Source: Podocnemis expansa
Lineage: Eukaryota; Chordata; Testudines; Podocnemididae
DNA length: 64,000 nt
Assembly: GCA_007922195.1 (NCBI GenBank)
Contig: ML682038.1
Location: 81,395 to 145,394, forward strand
Reading direction: 5' to 3'
The notes under the pieces were generated by a model. It was not told the DNA's origin, did not search any database, and saw nothing but the letters and a program-made list of their open reading frames with translations. Positions 45,586 through 57,230 of this stretch are shown here, piece after piece (the stretch's first letter is position 1; the number at the start of each line of letters is the position of its first letter). Made by a program: the position numbers and the translations under genes.

Positions 45586-48500
45586 TGTTACCAGTTTGTT
45601 ATTCATCAAACCTCATTTGCACTGTCTGTAAGTGATATGTGACAAGGTAATGAAGTTGCAGCCATAACAAATTACCAGATCAGGTACCAGGCTTCTTGGG
45701 GCAAAATATGATTGGAAGAGGAAGCCTGTGTAAATCAGTGCCCCAATATTTATGAGTGATCTGCTTTCATTTTGTGGATAATAAAACAAGCAAGAAAGAA
45801 AAGACTTTAACTATGACCAATGCTTGGATCTGTATTTCTTTTCCCTGCTGGGTAAAACTGTCCACTGTTTTATAGATCTGCTCTTCAATAATGTGCCTTA
45901 GGAACCACATCTTGGTGAGAAGTGACTGGCATTTTGGTATTCACAGCCTGAGAGACCTTACAGGATTTGATATTCAGAGAAGAGATGCTCAATATTTTTT
46001 GAAAATGAATTTCACTTTTGCCATCTCAAATGGGGAACCCCACAAATTAAGGATACCCAACTCACTAGTCACTTTTGAAAAACATTGGGACTAAATACCA
46101 CAGTGATGAGTGCCATAAAAACCCAAGACAGATAAGAGCACCAGCTGTGCTGGAATTTCAAAAGGCATTTACAATTATGAGATGATTGATTCTACATTAA
46201 CGTCTACATATGTTAGAAAATCTTTTAGAAAGCTGTTGAATTAGTTTGTGTGCTTTGCTCTGATATTTAAGGACAGTATGTGCCTTGAGCAACTGTTCAG
46301 TTACAGAATATTTATAACATCCAAGAGATACAGGGTATATTCTGAAGAAAACATACATCAATATTTTATATATGCATATGATGTTATATATGGAATGTGT
46401 CTTAATCAGCAAGATATGATAAATTTCCCACAGCCTGAGATTTTGAAAAGGATTTCTTCCCTTCCCCATTTCCTTAGCATCCCTTGGGACTCCATCCTTG
46501 GCTCACTCTTTCTCCAGGTTCAATCCTAGGGTGATTGCACCCATTCTTGAGGATTCAATCATCAGCTGTATGCCACCACTTTTGAAATCAGCCTCTTTAT
46601 TTCACCTCTCCCACTCTATCCATTCCTGAGTCTGTAACTGTCTGAAACTTATCTGAAATGTCCATGACAGAAAAGGAACTTGCATTTCTCTGCACTGCAA
46701 ATCCAGGAAATGGAAACTACTTCCTTTCTCCCTTCGTGCTAACTGAGAATTCTAATGTTCTGGTTGGCCAGACTTTGATCTTTTCCTCTTCACCCCTTCT
46801 AACAAGACAACTGGTAAATCCTGCTATTTTTTTTCTCTATGATGTCTCCAAACTTTCTCCATTGTTCTCATCACTAACATCAGAATCATGGCCCCTAGTT
46901 CTCTCTAAATTTGACTGCTACATCTTTTCCTCTGGCCTCCCCGACTCACTGTAAACCTCTATTCAATATGCTACCTCTAAAATCAAGGCTAGTTTTCCTG
47001 CTCTGACTGTATACCTCTTCTCCTTAAAGCCCTACACTCACTTCTGGTCCTCTTCCCTGTCACATGCAGGTTCCTCATACTCACCTGCAAAGAGTCATTG
47101 TGCATTATATATACTTCTAGTGACAGTAAGCATTTTTACAATAAGGTAGGAGTGACTCCACTAGTCATCTTAACTGTGTCCATAAAATTGTGTGAGCCTC
47201 ATGAAATGCTGTTTTCTTTGGCATAGTCATCTGTACTTGTTCTACTCTTATGTACTTGAAAATCTTCAACTCTCTGTGGAGGATGGGGAGAGTGTTTAGT
47301 TTTTATTTTTTTTTAAATGTGTTGTTTACAGATCCTTTAAGTAAGCCTTCTAGAAGATACCTGTTAAATTGAAAAGACCTGGAGAGTTTGACACTAAATG
47401 AAACTTCGAGAAGTTTAAAAGAGCAGCTAAAATAAATTAGATGTTAAAAGTGCTGGCTGACATGAGACTTCAAAATATTCCTATTTTGCTAACTTCTTAA
47501 ATGGATGATGTATTCCATACATAGAACAAGCAGAATTTGAACCCTTCCATCAATTAAAAAAAGGGATCAGTAATTTACCTTTGGTAATCCATGGGGAATA
47601 AACTTTAAACTAAACTTTATTTTCCTCTGAGTCATTACTTTAGAAGAATGCTACAGGGTTGTGGCTAGTGAAATAACATTTGCATGACTTTATGACAGAT
47701 ATCAGCCTTTCACCAAATGGGAACTAGGAAGAATAAATATTAATTGCATCCAGAAAAGAGTATCTAATCTTCCTCTGCAGACCTTTGCACTACAGAGACT
47801 CAGGTACAGTGGCTTTGCTTTGCTGGTAAAAAGATGTATTTCCTGTTGCATAGAAACTAGATTTCTGAGGATGTGAACAAAAGTATCTTTGTGGGTCACT
47901 GGTTGAAGGGGAAATGCTCACAACTACTTATATTATGCTATATTATTCATTTTAAAGAAAAAGGCAAAAGTATTCCGTGTGTGTATATTTATATATAAAA
48001 CCCAGCAGCACAGATGTGGGTGCATTCCTGCCTAATTAAAAGGCATTACTTTTCCTTCTATTTTTATTGCATAATTCCATAATATTAGAGTAAATTTGGT
48101 ACTGCACGACAGGAACAGAAATGAGGTTACTCAGTCGAACCAGCAAACACATTTCTCCACAATGATTCAGTTACAGTGGCTTTTTTGGCAGAGATGAATT
48201 ATAAGGATGGAAAACCAATGAATTCCAAAATGTGTTTGACAAGTGCATGACACTTACATAGGAGTGATCACATAATTGTAAAAGCTTATGTGATATGATA
48301 GTGATGGACGTAAACTGACCATCCAGCCAGAACACTCAATGGATCTCACTAGTGACCAGTCTAGGTGGTGCTCAGTCTCTAAAGATGCTATGCCCCTTGT
48401 GGTTTGCCATGCTGATGATATATAACACATTAGATATCTAAGCTGGATTTTCACAGATGCCCCAAAGGAGTCAGGTGCACAAATACTGTTAAAATTCATT

Positions 48501-49740
48501 TGGATTCAAATACCAAGGGAGCCTATTTCACTACCCCACCTTATTCTAGTAATTGGTGATGACAAGAGACTTTTTCATATCATTCTATAAATTGATAAAA
48601 AAAATTCAAATTTGGGTCTGTAAAGTTAGGCATCCAGCTCAAAAAATGTTAAAAAATGCTGGCCATTATATAATGACTCTTTTAGCAGACAGAGTAACTT
48701 GTTGCAATGTACTTAATATAGTTGTTGATCAATTGTATAGTCAATTGCTTGACCACACACTATGGTTTGTTACGAAATACACACAAGAGATCAAATAACC
48801 AATGTCAGGTACATTTTTAAATAGAATATAGGGAAAAGGTTATATATGATACCACACTCTGAGAAACCATCTCATACTGTGATATTACAATCACCTTACA
48901 CAAAAGGAGTGATCTCCAGTTTACATGTCAGCTGGCATTATTTATACGATGATTTTACAAGTTACATCTCTGCACACATCATTAAAATCCAGCCTATCAG
49001 TTTGTCCCAATGCTCTAACTTTGTTTTGGATACTAGCATTTCAGGTACTGGTCTGTGAAGGAACTTCATAGCTTGTATGAAAACATAAAATGATGCTTAT
49101 GCCAAATGCAAATTTCAGAAATGCAAGGAGTTATGAGGTACCTAGCATAAATAAACAAGCTTATGGTACAGGGCAATTTAGGTTGTCATTGTTACAATAT
49201 TTGTGATTAATGTTATTGATGCTTAATAAATACTAACATCTTTGGTCCAGATACAGATATGCGTGTTAGCCAACACATTTGTCAATGCTGTGCTATTTCA
49301 TACCATCTTCCTTAACCCATGATACATGCTGTTCATAAAACTGAACAAAATACCATGTAAACTTTATTCTTTTCTCTCTGTGTATATCTCTGCAAGAGAC
49401 CTGATCCAACACACAATCTGATCAATAGAAAGACAGTCATTGACTTCAGTGGCAATTAAATGGCTGTTACAAATGTGAAAGATTTACACAGTTTGCCTGC
49501 TTTGGAGCAGAGCAGTCAAATATGATTTTATTTTTAAGCAAAAATATTGTGTGGAGGCTATTGGAGAATGATACCAAGTTACTCCACAGAGAATTTTAAA
49601 ATCTAAATTGACTGCATTATTGTTGTAGTTTGGGTACTACATAAGTATAGAAACATTTTAATAATCATGCGCACAGGAACATCTTAATGAATCACATTAT
49701 AACCCTTAATGAGAGGTCATTTCAAAGAGTTCCCTAATGC
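45586..49740. other. Unassigned AT-rich stretch
   Basis: About 4.1 kb with no transposon terminus, tandem repeat or gene that I recognise; this is the longest plain stretch in the window. ORFs here are under 100 codons and look random. It is the best place to look for conserved non-coding sequence by alignment. Confidence 0.45.
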
Positions 49741-50341
49741 CTCTGAAGCAGGGGTTCCCAACCTTTTTAAGGCTGGAGACCCCCCTTGACAGCGAAAATG
49801 AAGTTTGCAGCCCCGTGGTTTGAATGAGGTGCTATTGCTGCATGGCGGTGCCTCCGCATAATAAATATGGCCCAAGCGGGGCAGAATGTGGCCCGCTGCT
49901 CTCCTGGCAGAGAGAAGGGGTTGCCATGGCCATGGCCCCTTCCCCCTGCCCAGGGAGCTGCTGCGGCCATGGCCCCTTCCCCCTGCCATGGCCCCCTGCC
50001 CATGCCCAGGGAGTCGGGAGCTGCTGTAGCCATATCCCCCCTCCCTGCTGGTTCCCCTTCCCAACCCCCCCATGGTCCCTTCCCCAGCCACTGGAGCTGG
50101 GGAGCACCTGGTCTCCCCCCAGGCTACTCTGAGCATGCTTTGCATGCTCAGGGTGGGAGTTTTAAAAACTCCAAGCCTGGGGGAACATCTTGGCTGGCTG
50201 GCTGGAAGCCTGGGTGTCCATAGCAACTGGGGACCCTGGCGCTTCCAGCCCCCGCTCCCAGCCTCTCTGCAGACCCCCTGCAGCCACGCTGCAGCCCATC
50301 TGGGGTCCACGGCCCACAGGTTGGGAACCACTGCTCTGAAG
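49741..50341. mobile_element. hAT-type non-autonomous transposon, 585 bp
   Basis: The element spans 49749-50333. Left end CAGGGGTTCCCAACCTTTTT, right end inverted GGTTGGGAACCACTG. CTCTGAAG flanks it at 49741-49748 and 50334-50341, a perfect 8-bp TSD. The GC-rich interior repeats 'ccatggccccttccccctgc'. The 204-codon ORF on the minus strand is composition-driven. Confidence 0.93.
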
Positions 50342-50864
50342 GATTAAAATGTTTTAGCTGTTTTTAAAAAGAAAGATGCCCATTTGGATTCTGTGCAGGT
50401 AATGTAATGTATTTACTGTGTGCAAATATTTACGTGAGACTATTTTCCCTAACCAACAATTATTTTGTATTTCATCATATCAACTCAAGGACTTAGTCTT
50501 GTCCTGCCTTTTTTGCAAGGAAGAGGTGTCATATTCCAAAGACCACAGTGCTTTTTATTGCCCTGCATCCAAGAAGAAATGTAGAAGTGACAAGAATGTA
50601 GCTGAGCATGAAATTCATTCTCTCTCATTAACAGTGGCAAGAGGATGATGGCAATACTGACAACCAAAAAAAAAAACATCGGTGAAGGATAGGTTGACAG
50701 GAACGTGTGATGGCTGCATGATGGCAGGAGATGAAAATCTTTAATACATCTTGGAAGGGGTTGTGGAGGAAGAGATGGAATGACAGGAGGGCAACATTTA
50801 TCCTTGCTTACCTGAGATAAGTCTCCAATCCCCCACTTTTTTCATCCTTCTTAATTAATTTACA

Positions 50865-51165
50865 GTCCTATTGATTGCAATCAAATATTTTCTAGTGCTT
50901 TTCCATTGATAAATCTCAAAGTACTTTACAAAGTATTCGTCTTCCTATTTTACAGCTGAGAACACTGAGGGAAAATGGGTACCTGAACCTCAGGTACCTT
51001 CAGTGGAGCTATGTCATTTTCATATCAAGTGAGGGTCTGGTACAGAGTATATAGGTGACATGCTGAAAGACAAACAGCAGATCAATAGCAGAGCCAAGAA
51101 CAGAACTGAGGTCTCTTGGCATTCTGTGTTGCGCACTGCACCCTAGATTGAGCTGCCTTAAGCTA
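50865..51165 (-). mobile_element. MIR/CORE-type SINE, diverged
   Basis: In plus orientation: 'ctcaaagtactttacaaag', 'cctattttacagctgagaac', 'actgagggaaaatggg', 'acagcagatcaatagcagag' and 'acagaactgaggtctcttgg'. This is the reverse complement of the tRNA-related SINE layout, with the pol III head at the right (about 51100-51160). Confidence 0.65.
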
Positions 51166-51407
51166 AATGCCTGAATGTATTTTCTGGTAAAGGCACAGAC
51201 AGATCTGGTGCAGAGCAGGCTCTGCAAAAATAATGAAAAAGACAAGACCAAACTAGACAAGATAGTATGTTATTTATTTTATTTGCACATCATAAAATAA
51301 AAATCAAGTCTAGATCAGTGATATATAAACTTGGTATTTAAAAAAAAGACAAATACAACCCAAAATCCCCAAACAACACCCTCCCTCGAACAACAAAAAG
51401 TCAAAAT

Positions 51408-51430
51408 ACGCCCCCCCCCCAAAAAAAAAC
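51408..51430. repeat. C-run followed by A-run
   Basis: A homopolymer C tract directly followed by A tract; a likely error-prone site for sequencing. Confidence 0.7.
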
Positions 51431-51691
51431 AAAATAAAGCTGAACACAATAAATGAGCTAAAAACAGATGGGAGGAAGAATTTAATCAGAAAAATGTGAA
51501 TGGCAACTGATAATTGTTTAAGACCACTTTATTAGATTGAGGAAGAAGCCATTATCATTTAAAATGACCTGGTTTAGAGGGGAAGCTCTAAAAACATACA
51601 TAACATATGGCAAAAGGGAAAACTGATAATAATGAATATAAATCTGAAGCGGGGAATTACAGAAAATCTCTGAGGGAAGCAAAGGGGACAC

Positions 51692-52603
51692 AAAGGCTGT
51701 GTTCACACAGCCCTCTTATTTCGAAACAACAGGGGTTGTTTCGAAATAAGATTTAGGCTGTTCACACGACGCACGGTTGTTTCGAAACAACGGAAGCCGT
51801 TGTTTTGAAACAACCACGTTGTTTCGAAACAAGTTAAACCTAGTCCGTGGTCGAAACAACCTTGTTTCGCCATGGTTGTTTCGAAACAAGGCCGTGGGAA
51901 CGTGTTGTTTTGGAACAAGATGTTCCGAAACAACAGTTCANNNNNNNNNNNNNNNNNNNNNNNNNNNNNNNNNNNNNNNNNNNNNNNNNNNNNNNNNNNN
52001 NNNNNNNNNNNNNNNNNNNNNNNNNNNNNNNNNNNNNNNNNNNNNNNNNNNNNNNNNNNNNNNNNNNNNNNNNNNNNNNNNNNNNNNNNNNNNNNNNNNN
52101 NNNNNNNNNNNNNNNNNNNNNNNNNNNNNNNNNNNNNNNNNNNNNNNNNNNNNNNNNNNNNNNNNNNNNNNNNNNNNNNNNNNNNNNNNNNNNNNNNNNN
52201 NNNNNNNNNNNNNNNNNNNNNNNNNNNNNNNNNNNNNNNNNNNNNNNNNNNNNNNNNNNNNNNNNNNNNNNNNNNNNNNNNNNNNNNNNNNNNNNNNNNN
52301 NNNNNNNNNNNNNNNNNNNNNNNNNNNNNNNNNNNNNNNNAGGGCTGCAGCCCCCTTTCTGGGGTTGCAGGGTGAGCTGCCGGAGCCACTCACCCCTAGG
52401 GGGCTGCAGCCCCCTGGACCAGGTACCGAAATAGCAAGTTGACAGTGTGAACTTGCTATTTCGATTCCCGGTTTTTTCCTTATTTCGAATTAACATTTTG
52501 TTAATTCGAAATAAGTTGTTTCGAAATAAGGGTTATTTCGATATACGGTTGTTGCGAAACAACCATATATCGAAATAACTGGCTGTGTGAGAACACAGCC
52601 AAA
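51692..52603. mobile_element. TIR element (GGCTGTGTTCACAC family) with large gap
   Basis: The element spans 51695-52600. It starts GGCTGTGTTCACACAGCC and ends GTGTGAGAACACAGCC. AAA at 51692-51694 and 52601-52603 is the TSD (CAAAG if 5 bp). The left side is packed with 'gttgtttcgaaacaa' palindromes; after the gap come the GC-rich core ('gggctgcagccccct', 'ggtgagc') and 'ttatttcgaattaacat', as in the 16.7-kb copy. Confidence 0.87.
51941..52340. other. Assembly gap, 400 N
   Basis: Exactly 400 N between the palindrome array and the GC-rich core of the TIR element, the same relative place as the 100-N gap in the 16.7-kb copy. Confidence 0.98.
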
Positions 52604-52744
52604 GGGAATTAAAAGAGAGCTATGACCAAAAGATATAACGAAAATAACACATTTTAAAGTATACTAGTAATGACAATAGTCTTGACAACAATATTGGCCC
52701 ATTACTAGATGAAAATGGTAGAATTAGCTACTATACTAATTTGC

Positions 52745-53240
52745 TATGGGTATGTCTATGCTTATAATTTAGTTCAAATGAATGAGGATTAATTCAGACT
52801 AAATTAATGCATGGCTACAGTGGCATTCTTTATTTTGGACTAAGGAATTCCTTAGTTCAAAGTAATGAACTCTTACTTCACAGTAATGGTTAATTTGAAC
52901 TTATGAGTTCGAATTAACCCAACAAAGTTGCATTAATTCAAACTAACCATTAATTCAAATTGATTCAGTTTGACCTTCTTTGTCTCAGGGTGCCTTCCTC
53001 TTTCTATGTCTTGGGTGGGGGCATGACTCTTCTTGGGTGCGATGTTGCCACACTTCCCATCGTGCCCCCTTTCTAAATCAAACTAGCAAGTCCTGTCCAT
53101 GGACATGCTAGTTTGATTTGGGTTTCTAGTAGGGGCGTTAGTTTGAATTAACTTAGCTTGAATTAACCATTATTAATTTGAATTAATTAATTCAAACTAA
53201 GTTAATTCAAACTAATTTCTTACGTGTAGACATAACCTAT
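52745..53240. mobile_element. TIR element, TTAGTTTGAATTAA palindrome type, 490 bp
   Basis: The element spans 52748-53237, from GGGTATGTCTATGC to GTGTAGACATAACC. TAT flanks it at 52745-52747 and 53238-53240. The interior has 'ttagttcaaa', 'aattaattaattcaaactaa' and related palindromes around a C/G-richer middle (52985-53100). Confidence 0.82.
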
Positions 53241-53271
53241 TTGCATGTGTGCCTGTGTGATGTGAAGTGCA

Positions 53272-53378
53272 CCATGTGACAGGCCATTGTGATGTCAGCG
53301 GTGACTCAAGCAATTGCTCCCAAGGAGGGAGCAAGAAGCAATTGGTTGAATCACCTCTGACTTCACAATGACCTATGT
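53272..53378. repeat. Imperfect palindrome
   Basis: The left arm 'aggccattgtgatgtcagcg', 'gtgactcaagcaattgc' pairs with the right arm 'gcaattggttgaatcacctc', 'tgacttcacaatgacct' around a short spacer. A third copy of the right arm ('cacctctgacatcacaacgg') lies at 53964-53983, beyond the LTR-like segment. Confidence 0.75.
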
Positions 53379-53936
53379 TATAGGGCACTTTGCGGAAAAT
53401 GTTTGTAACGGACAGTGTAGTGGTGCTTGCAGCCTTACCCATGGGAACAACCTTTCCATAAGCTGTTTTCTGGGCTTTTTGCCCAGAAAGATTGTACCAG
53501 GGTCTGCCTATGTTTTTGTTTTAACCAGTGTTAGGCCTGTTTTCGCTCATTGTATGTTATTTTGTGCTTTTGCATTTTTGTGCCCTTCAGAGCCAGCTCG
53601 GCTGGTCCAAGCCTGTTCAGGGAGTGCGGGCCTGATCACCCCCCTACCTCTGAATTATGCTATGTGTTAGCACAGCCCCTATGATTGCTGGACCTCACCA
53701 AATGGGCTTTTTGAGATAGGAGCCTCGGAAACCACCTTGGAATCATCCACAGCCGTGCCAGGGGTCCCTGGTTGCTGAAGGGATGCAAACTCTCACCACT
53801 TTATATTTTGCTTTGCTTTGCTTAGGGTGACTTGTTCAGTATGCTACCCTGGCATTTAATAAATATCAACCTTCTTTTAAGTGGTCTTCGTCTGTGTCTG
53901 GTGAATCTGCAAATGAGCCTCTCCTTTCAAGACACA
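53376..53936 (+). mobile_element. Candidate solo LTR, 561 bp
   Basis: The segment starts TGTTATAGGG and ends AAGACACA. ACCTA (53371-53375) and ACCTG (53937-53941) could be a 5-bp TSD with one mismatch. An AATAAA lies at 53858-53863, followed by 'gtcttcgtctgtgtctgg', the kind of sequence found after the polyadenylation site in retroviral R/U5. The start TGTTATAG is shared with the candidate at 57231. No internal region, primer-binding site or coding sequence remains. Confidence 0.5.
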
Positions 53937-53999
53937 ACCTGTCACCTAGCGCATGCAGCCACCCCCCAGTCACCTCTGACATCACAACGGCCTGTCACA

Positions 54000-54830
54000 T
54001 GACACACAGACCCATCCCTTCTCTGCCCTCATCTCCTGCCCCCATCTCCTGCCACCACCCACCCCTTCTCTGCCCCCATCTGCTGCCCATGGCCCCCTTC
54101 ACCACCCTGGCACATCCTGGCTCCAGTCCTCCCCTTCACTGCCCCCATCTCCTGCCCCTGCCCCTAGCCACGCCTTCAACGCCCCCATCTCCTGTCCCTG
54201 CTCCATTGTTCCTCATCTCTCCCTCCACATCCTGTGCCCTCATCCTTCCCCCATGCTCTCAGCCCCCACACACCCTTTATCTGCCCCCATCTGCTGCCCC
54301 TGGCCCCCTTCACCAGCCCAGCTCCTGCCCTAGCCCAAGCCCTCCACCTCCTGCCTCCACACACCTCTTCTCTGCCCCTTTCTCCTATGCATGTCCCAGT
54401 TCACCACCTCCAGCTCCTGCCCCTGCTCCCCACCTCCTGCTACCACCCATCCTTCCTTTGCCCCATCTGCTGTCCATGGCCCCCGTCACCACCCTGGCAC
54501 ATCCTGGCTCCAGCTGTCCCCTTCACTGCCCCCATCTCCAGCTTCTGTCTCTAGTCACTCCTTCAATACCCCCACCTCCTGCCCCTGCTCCATTGTTCCT
54601 CATCCTTCCCTCCACATCCTGTGCCCTCATCCTTCCCCCCATTCTCCCCTCCCACACCCCTCCCCTTCACTTCTGCTATGCCCCTTACTCCATCCTTCCT
54701 TATCCTTCCAATGCATATGGCACTGACAAGGGGTTGCACATCTCCTGCCCCCACTGGCCACTTCTGTGCCCCCTCTGCTGCCCCTGCCCCCCTTCACAGC
54801 TTTCAGCTATTTCCAATATTTCACCCTGAC
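54000..54830. repeat. C-rich tandem region, 'ccccatctcctgcccctg' type
   Basis: Irregular tandem units with 'ttctctgcccccatct(c/g)ctg', 'ccatggcccc' and 'caccaccctggcacatcctgg'. A larger duplication is visible: 54080-54250 recurs at 54460-54640. The 311-codon Pro/Ser-rich ORF covering it is a by-product. Confidence 0.8.
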
Positions 54831-55029
54831 TCTTCAGACAATCGTCTGTGGTGCTCAGCTGGGAAAGAAACCATGATTTTTCCCCATTGTTTTTGACAGG
54901 TTACAGGTAGTCAGAACAACTGGTCTATAAGCACTTAAAGGGGGAACAAGTATTTGATGTTGGGCTCTTCAGTCCTGCAGAGAAAGGTTTACAGCTATCC
55001 AATGCCTGGAAGTTGAAACTAATCAAGTT

Positions 55030-55493
55030 GGCTATGTCTACACTAGCAAATTAGTTCAAATTAACCTTAATTCAAACTAATTTGAACCCTGTCTACACTA
55101 GGCTTTGCCTAGTTCAAACTAAAAAATTTTTTAATTTGAACAAAGCAAAGCTTCATTCGAACTAGTCAGTTTGGTTGGCTGGTTGGAACTAACTGCTTAG
55201 TTGAACTAACTTGCATATTTAGTTCGAACTAGCATGATACAGACATACTAGTCTGAACTAAATAAGTTTGAACTAGCAGTTAGTTCAAACTACGCACATT
55301 ATTTTAGTTTGAGCTAACTTTTAGTTCAAACTAACCATGCTTTTTTAGTTCAGACTAAAAAGTTAGTTTGAACTAAATAAAGCATGGCTAGTTTGAACTA
55401 AAAGTTAGTTCGAACTAAAAAAAAATGTATTTAGTTTGAACTAAATTTCAAACTAACCAAGTCCAAACTATGATTTTAGGTGTAGACATAGCC
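55030..55493. mobile_element. TIR element, TTAGTTTGAACTAA palindrome type, 464 bp
   Basis: It starts GGCTATGTCTACACTAGC and ends GTGTAGACATAGCC, a perfect 14-bp inverted pair. Nearly the whole interior is short palindromes: 'tagttcaaactaa', 'tagttcgaactag', 'tagtttgaactaaa'. Flanks GTT and ATG do not match, so no TSD is seen. Confidence 0.78.
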
Positions 55494-55494
55494 A

Positions 55495-55725
55495 TGCAGA
55501 CTGGAAGTAAGGTGTAAATTTTTAACAGGCAGAGTAATTAACCATTGGAACAATTTACCAGGAGGCTTGTGGATTCTCTTATCATGAACAATTTTTAAAT
55601 TGAGATTGGATGTTTTGCTAAAAGATCTGCTCTAGGACCTATTTTGGGGGAAGTTCTCTGGTCTCTGTTACATGTGATGTCAGACTAGATGATCAGACCT
55701 TGGAATCTCTGAATCAATATTTTTT
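55495..55725 (+). mobile_element. CR1-type LINE 3' end
   Basis: Phrases 'gagtaattaaccattggaac', 'aatttaccaggaggcttgtgg' (the WN.LP region) and 'gtcagactagatgatcagac' mark a plus-strand CR1 3' end, ending near 'ggaatctctgaatc'. Diverged and strongly truncated. Confidence 0.75.
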
Positions 55726-56440
55726 AATGCACCATGGATTCTGCCTGTCTTACCACAAAGGGCCACATTTGCTTCATGTCTTGTACAGCAGGAAGCACAC
55801 TGTCAAATGTGCTTAGATAAACTAATAAAAGAAAAAGCTAACCTAAAGTAAATGCAAGTGTGTCTGGAAGAGTCAAAAAAGAAGAGTATCACTAGTTGGA
55901 TGTAAAGGAATTGTGTAGTAAAGCCAAAACCAGAACTTAAGGAAGAAATATTAGTAACTATTTTCACTCTGAACATTTTGTACTGAATGAAGGAAAAGAA
56001 ACAAAAAGAAAATGAAAACACAGCATCTACTCCTAGCATATCAACACTGAGCCTAAAGCTTCAGAATATTGCTAGTTTTTCCCCTACTTCTTGTAGTGTC
56101 TGTGCTACTATAAAAGCTTAATCAAATATAGTTTGAACATGAATTGTCAGCAGGTACAGACTTAACTTTATATCTGATTTTGGGCTGCAGTGGTTCAGCC
56201 CTTCCTTAATGAGTTTTATTCTAACTCTTCTGTTGTATTTGTTCTTTTAACACTAGATAAAGTGAATGGAAGTGGAAAAGGTAAAGCCATAAAGTTCTTT
56301 CACAAACAGAAGAATGCAAAAATGCACTGGGTATTTTGTAGACCTGAGTAAATACTGCTAAATGACTGATTTATTTGATTGAGTCTCCCCTCCCTTCTTT
56401 GATGTCTTTAAGCAGTGCATAGCTTAGTTACATTTATTCA
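55726..56440. other. Unassigned stretch
   Basis: Nothing is recognised apart from short random ORFs. Confidence 0.4.
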
Positions 56441-57115
56441 CTTCGTCTTGCATGTTGCCAAGTTCCAAAGGCACAGACTCCTTACTTTGCCCACAAACCT
56501 GCACAAAAGACTCTATTACAGGACCTAATAAAACCAGCCACTCCATCAAAGGTTCAGTCACCTGCTTATGCACCAATGTGATTTATGACATCATGTGCCA
56601 CAAATGCACCCACCCCTTATACATTGAACAAACAGGACAATCTGCACAAAAGAATAAATGGACACAAGTCTGACATTAGAAATCATATCATTCTAAAACC
56701 CGTGGGTGACCATTTCAATTTTCCTGATCACTCCGTTGACAATTTAGTAATTGCGATGCTCAGACTGATGAATACCAGACCAAGGCTTCAAAGGGAAGCT
56801 GCAGAGCTCGAATTTATTTGAAAATTTGACTGCATTGATTCAGGGCTTAATAGGGACGTTGGATTTTTCTCTCATTACAACAGGTGATTTGACCTATCTT
56901 TCTCTATATGCTGTTCCCCAGTGTTTGAATCTTTAAAAGTGCTTTGATTTGCAGTTCGTGTGATTAGTTCCCATGACTTACACTTACCTGCATTTATTTC
57001 CTCCCATTCTGTAAGTTCCCCATCTTCAAAGCATCTGACAAAATGGGATTTTCTCCCATGAAAGCTCATGCAATAAATAAAATTGTTAGTCTATAAGTGC
57101 CACACGATTCCTTGT
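56441..57115 (+). mobile_element. Penelope-like element 3' half with GIY-YIG remnant
   Basis: Coding begins near 56470 (CTKDSITGPNKTSHSIKGS, then a Cys pair and VIYDIMCHKCTHPLYIEQTG), the usual lead-in and start of the GIY-YIG domain; YIG has become YIE. A frameshift near 56650 leads to KRINGHKSDIRNHIILKPVG, DHFNFPDHS and RLQREAAELEFI. The 3'UTR runs to about 57115 with 'gggattttctcccatgaaag' and 'gttagtctataagtgcc'. Its left edge 'cttgcatgttgccaagttcc' is the reverse complement of the 3'-to-5' junction seen at 36.93 kb. Confidence 0.88.
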
Positions 57116-57230
57116 TTGATTTATTCACTTATTTGGTTTTCCTCTGTAGGGAAATTTTACATCTGTTATGATAGTCTACTGTTGTATTGAAAATGGTCAT
57201 TATTTTATGTTAATTTGTGCTAATGAAAGG

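Noticed and set aside
49717..50331. 204-codon minus-strand ORF
   Set aside because: Coincides with a non-coding hAT element with exact TSD.
52081..52140. Long ORFs spanning N runs
   Set aside because: Their length comes from undetermined bases in the 400-N gap; the same holds for those over 16782-16881.
53894..54829. 311-codon Pro/Ser/His-rich ORF
   Set aside because: Entirely explained by the C-rich tandem region; all frames are Pro/Ser/Leu-rich.
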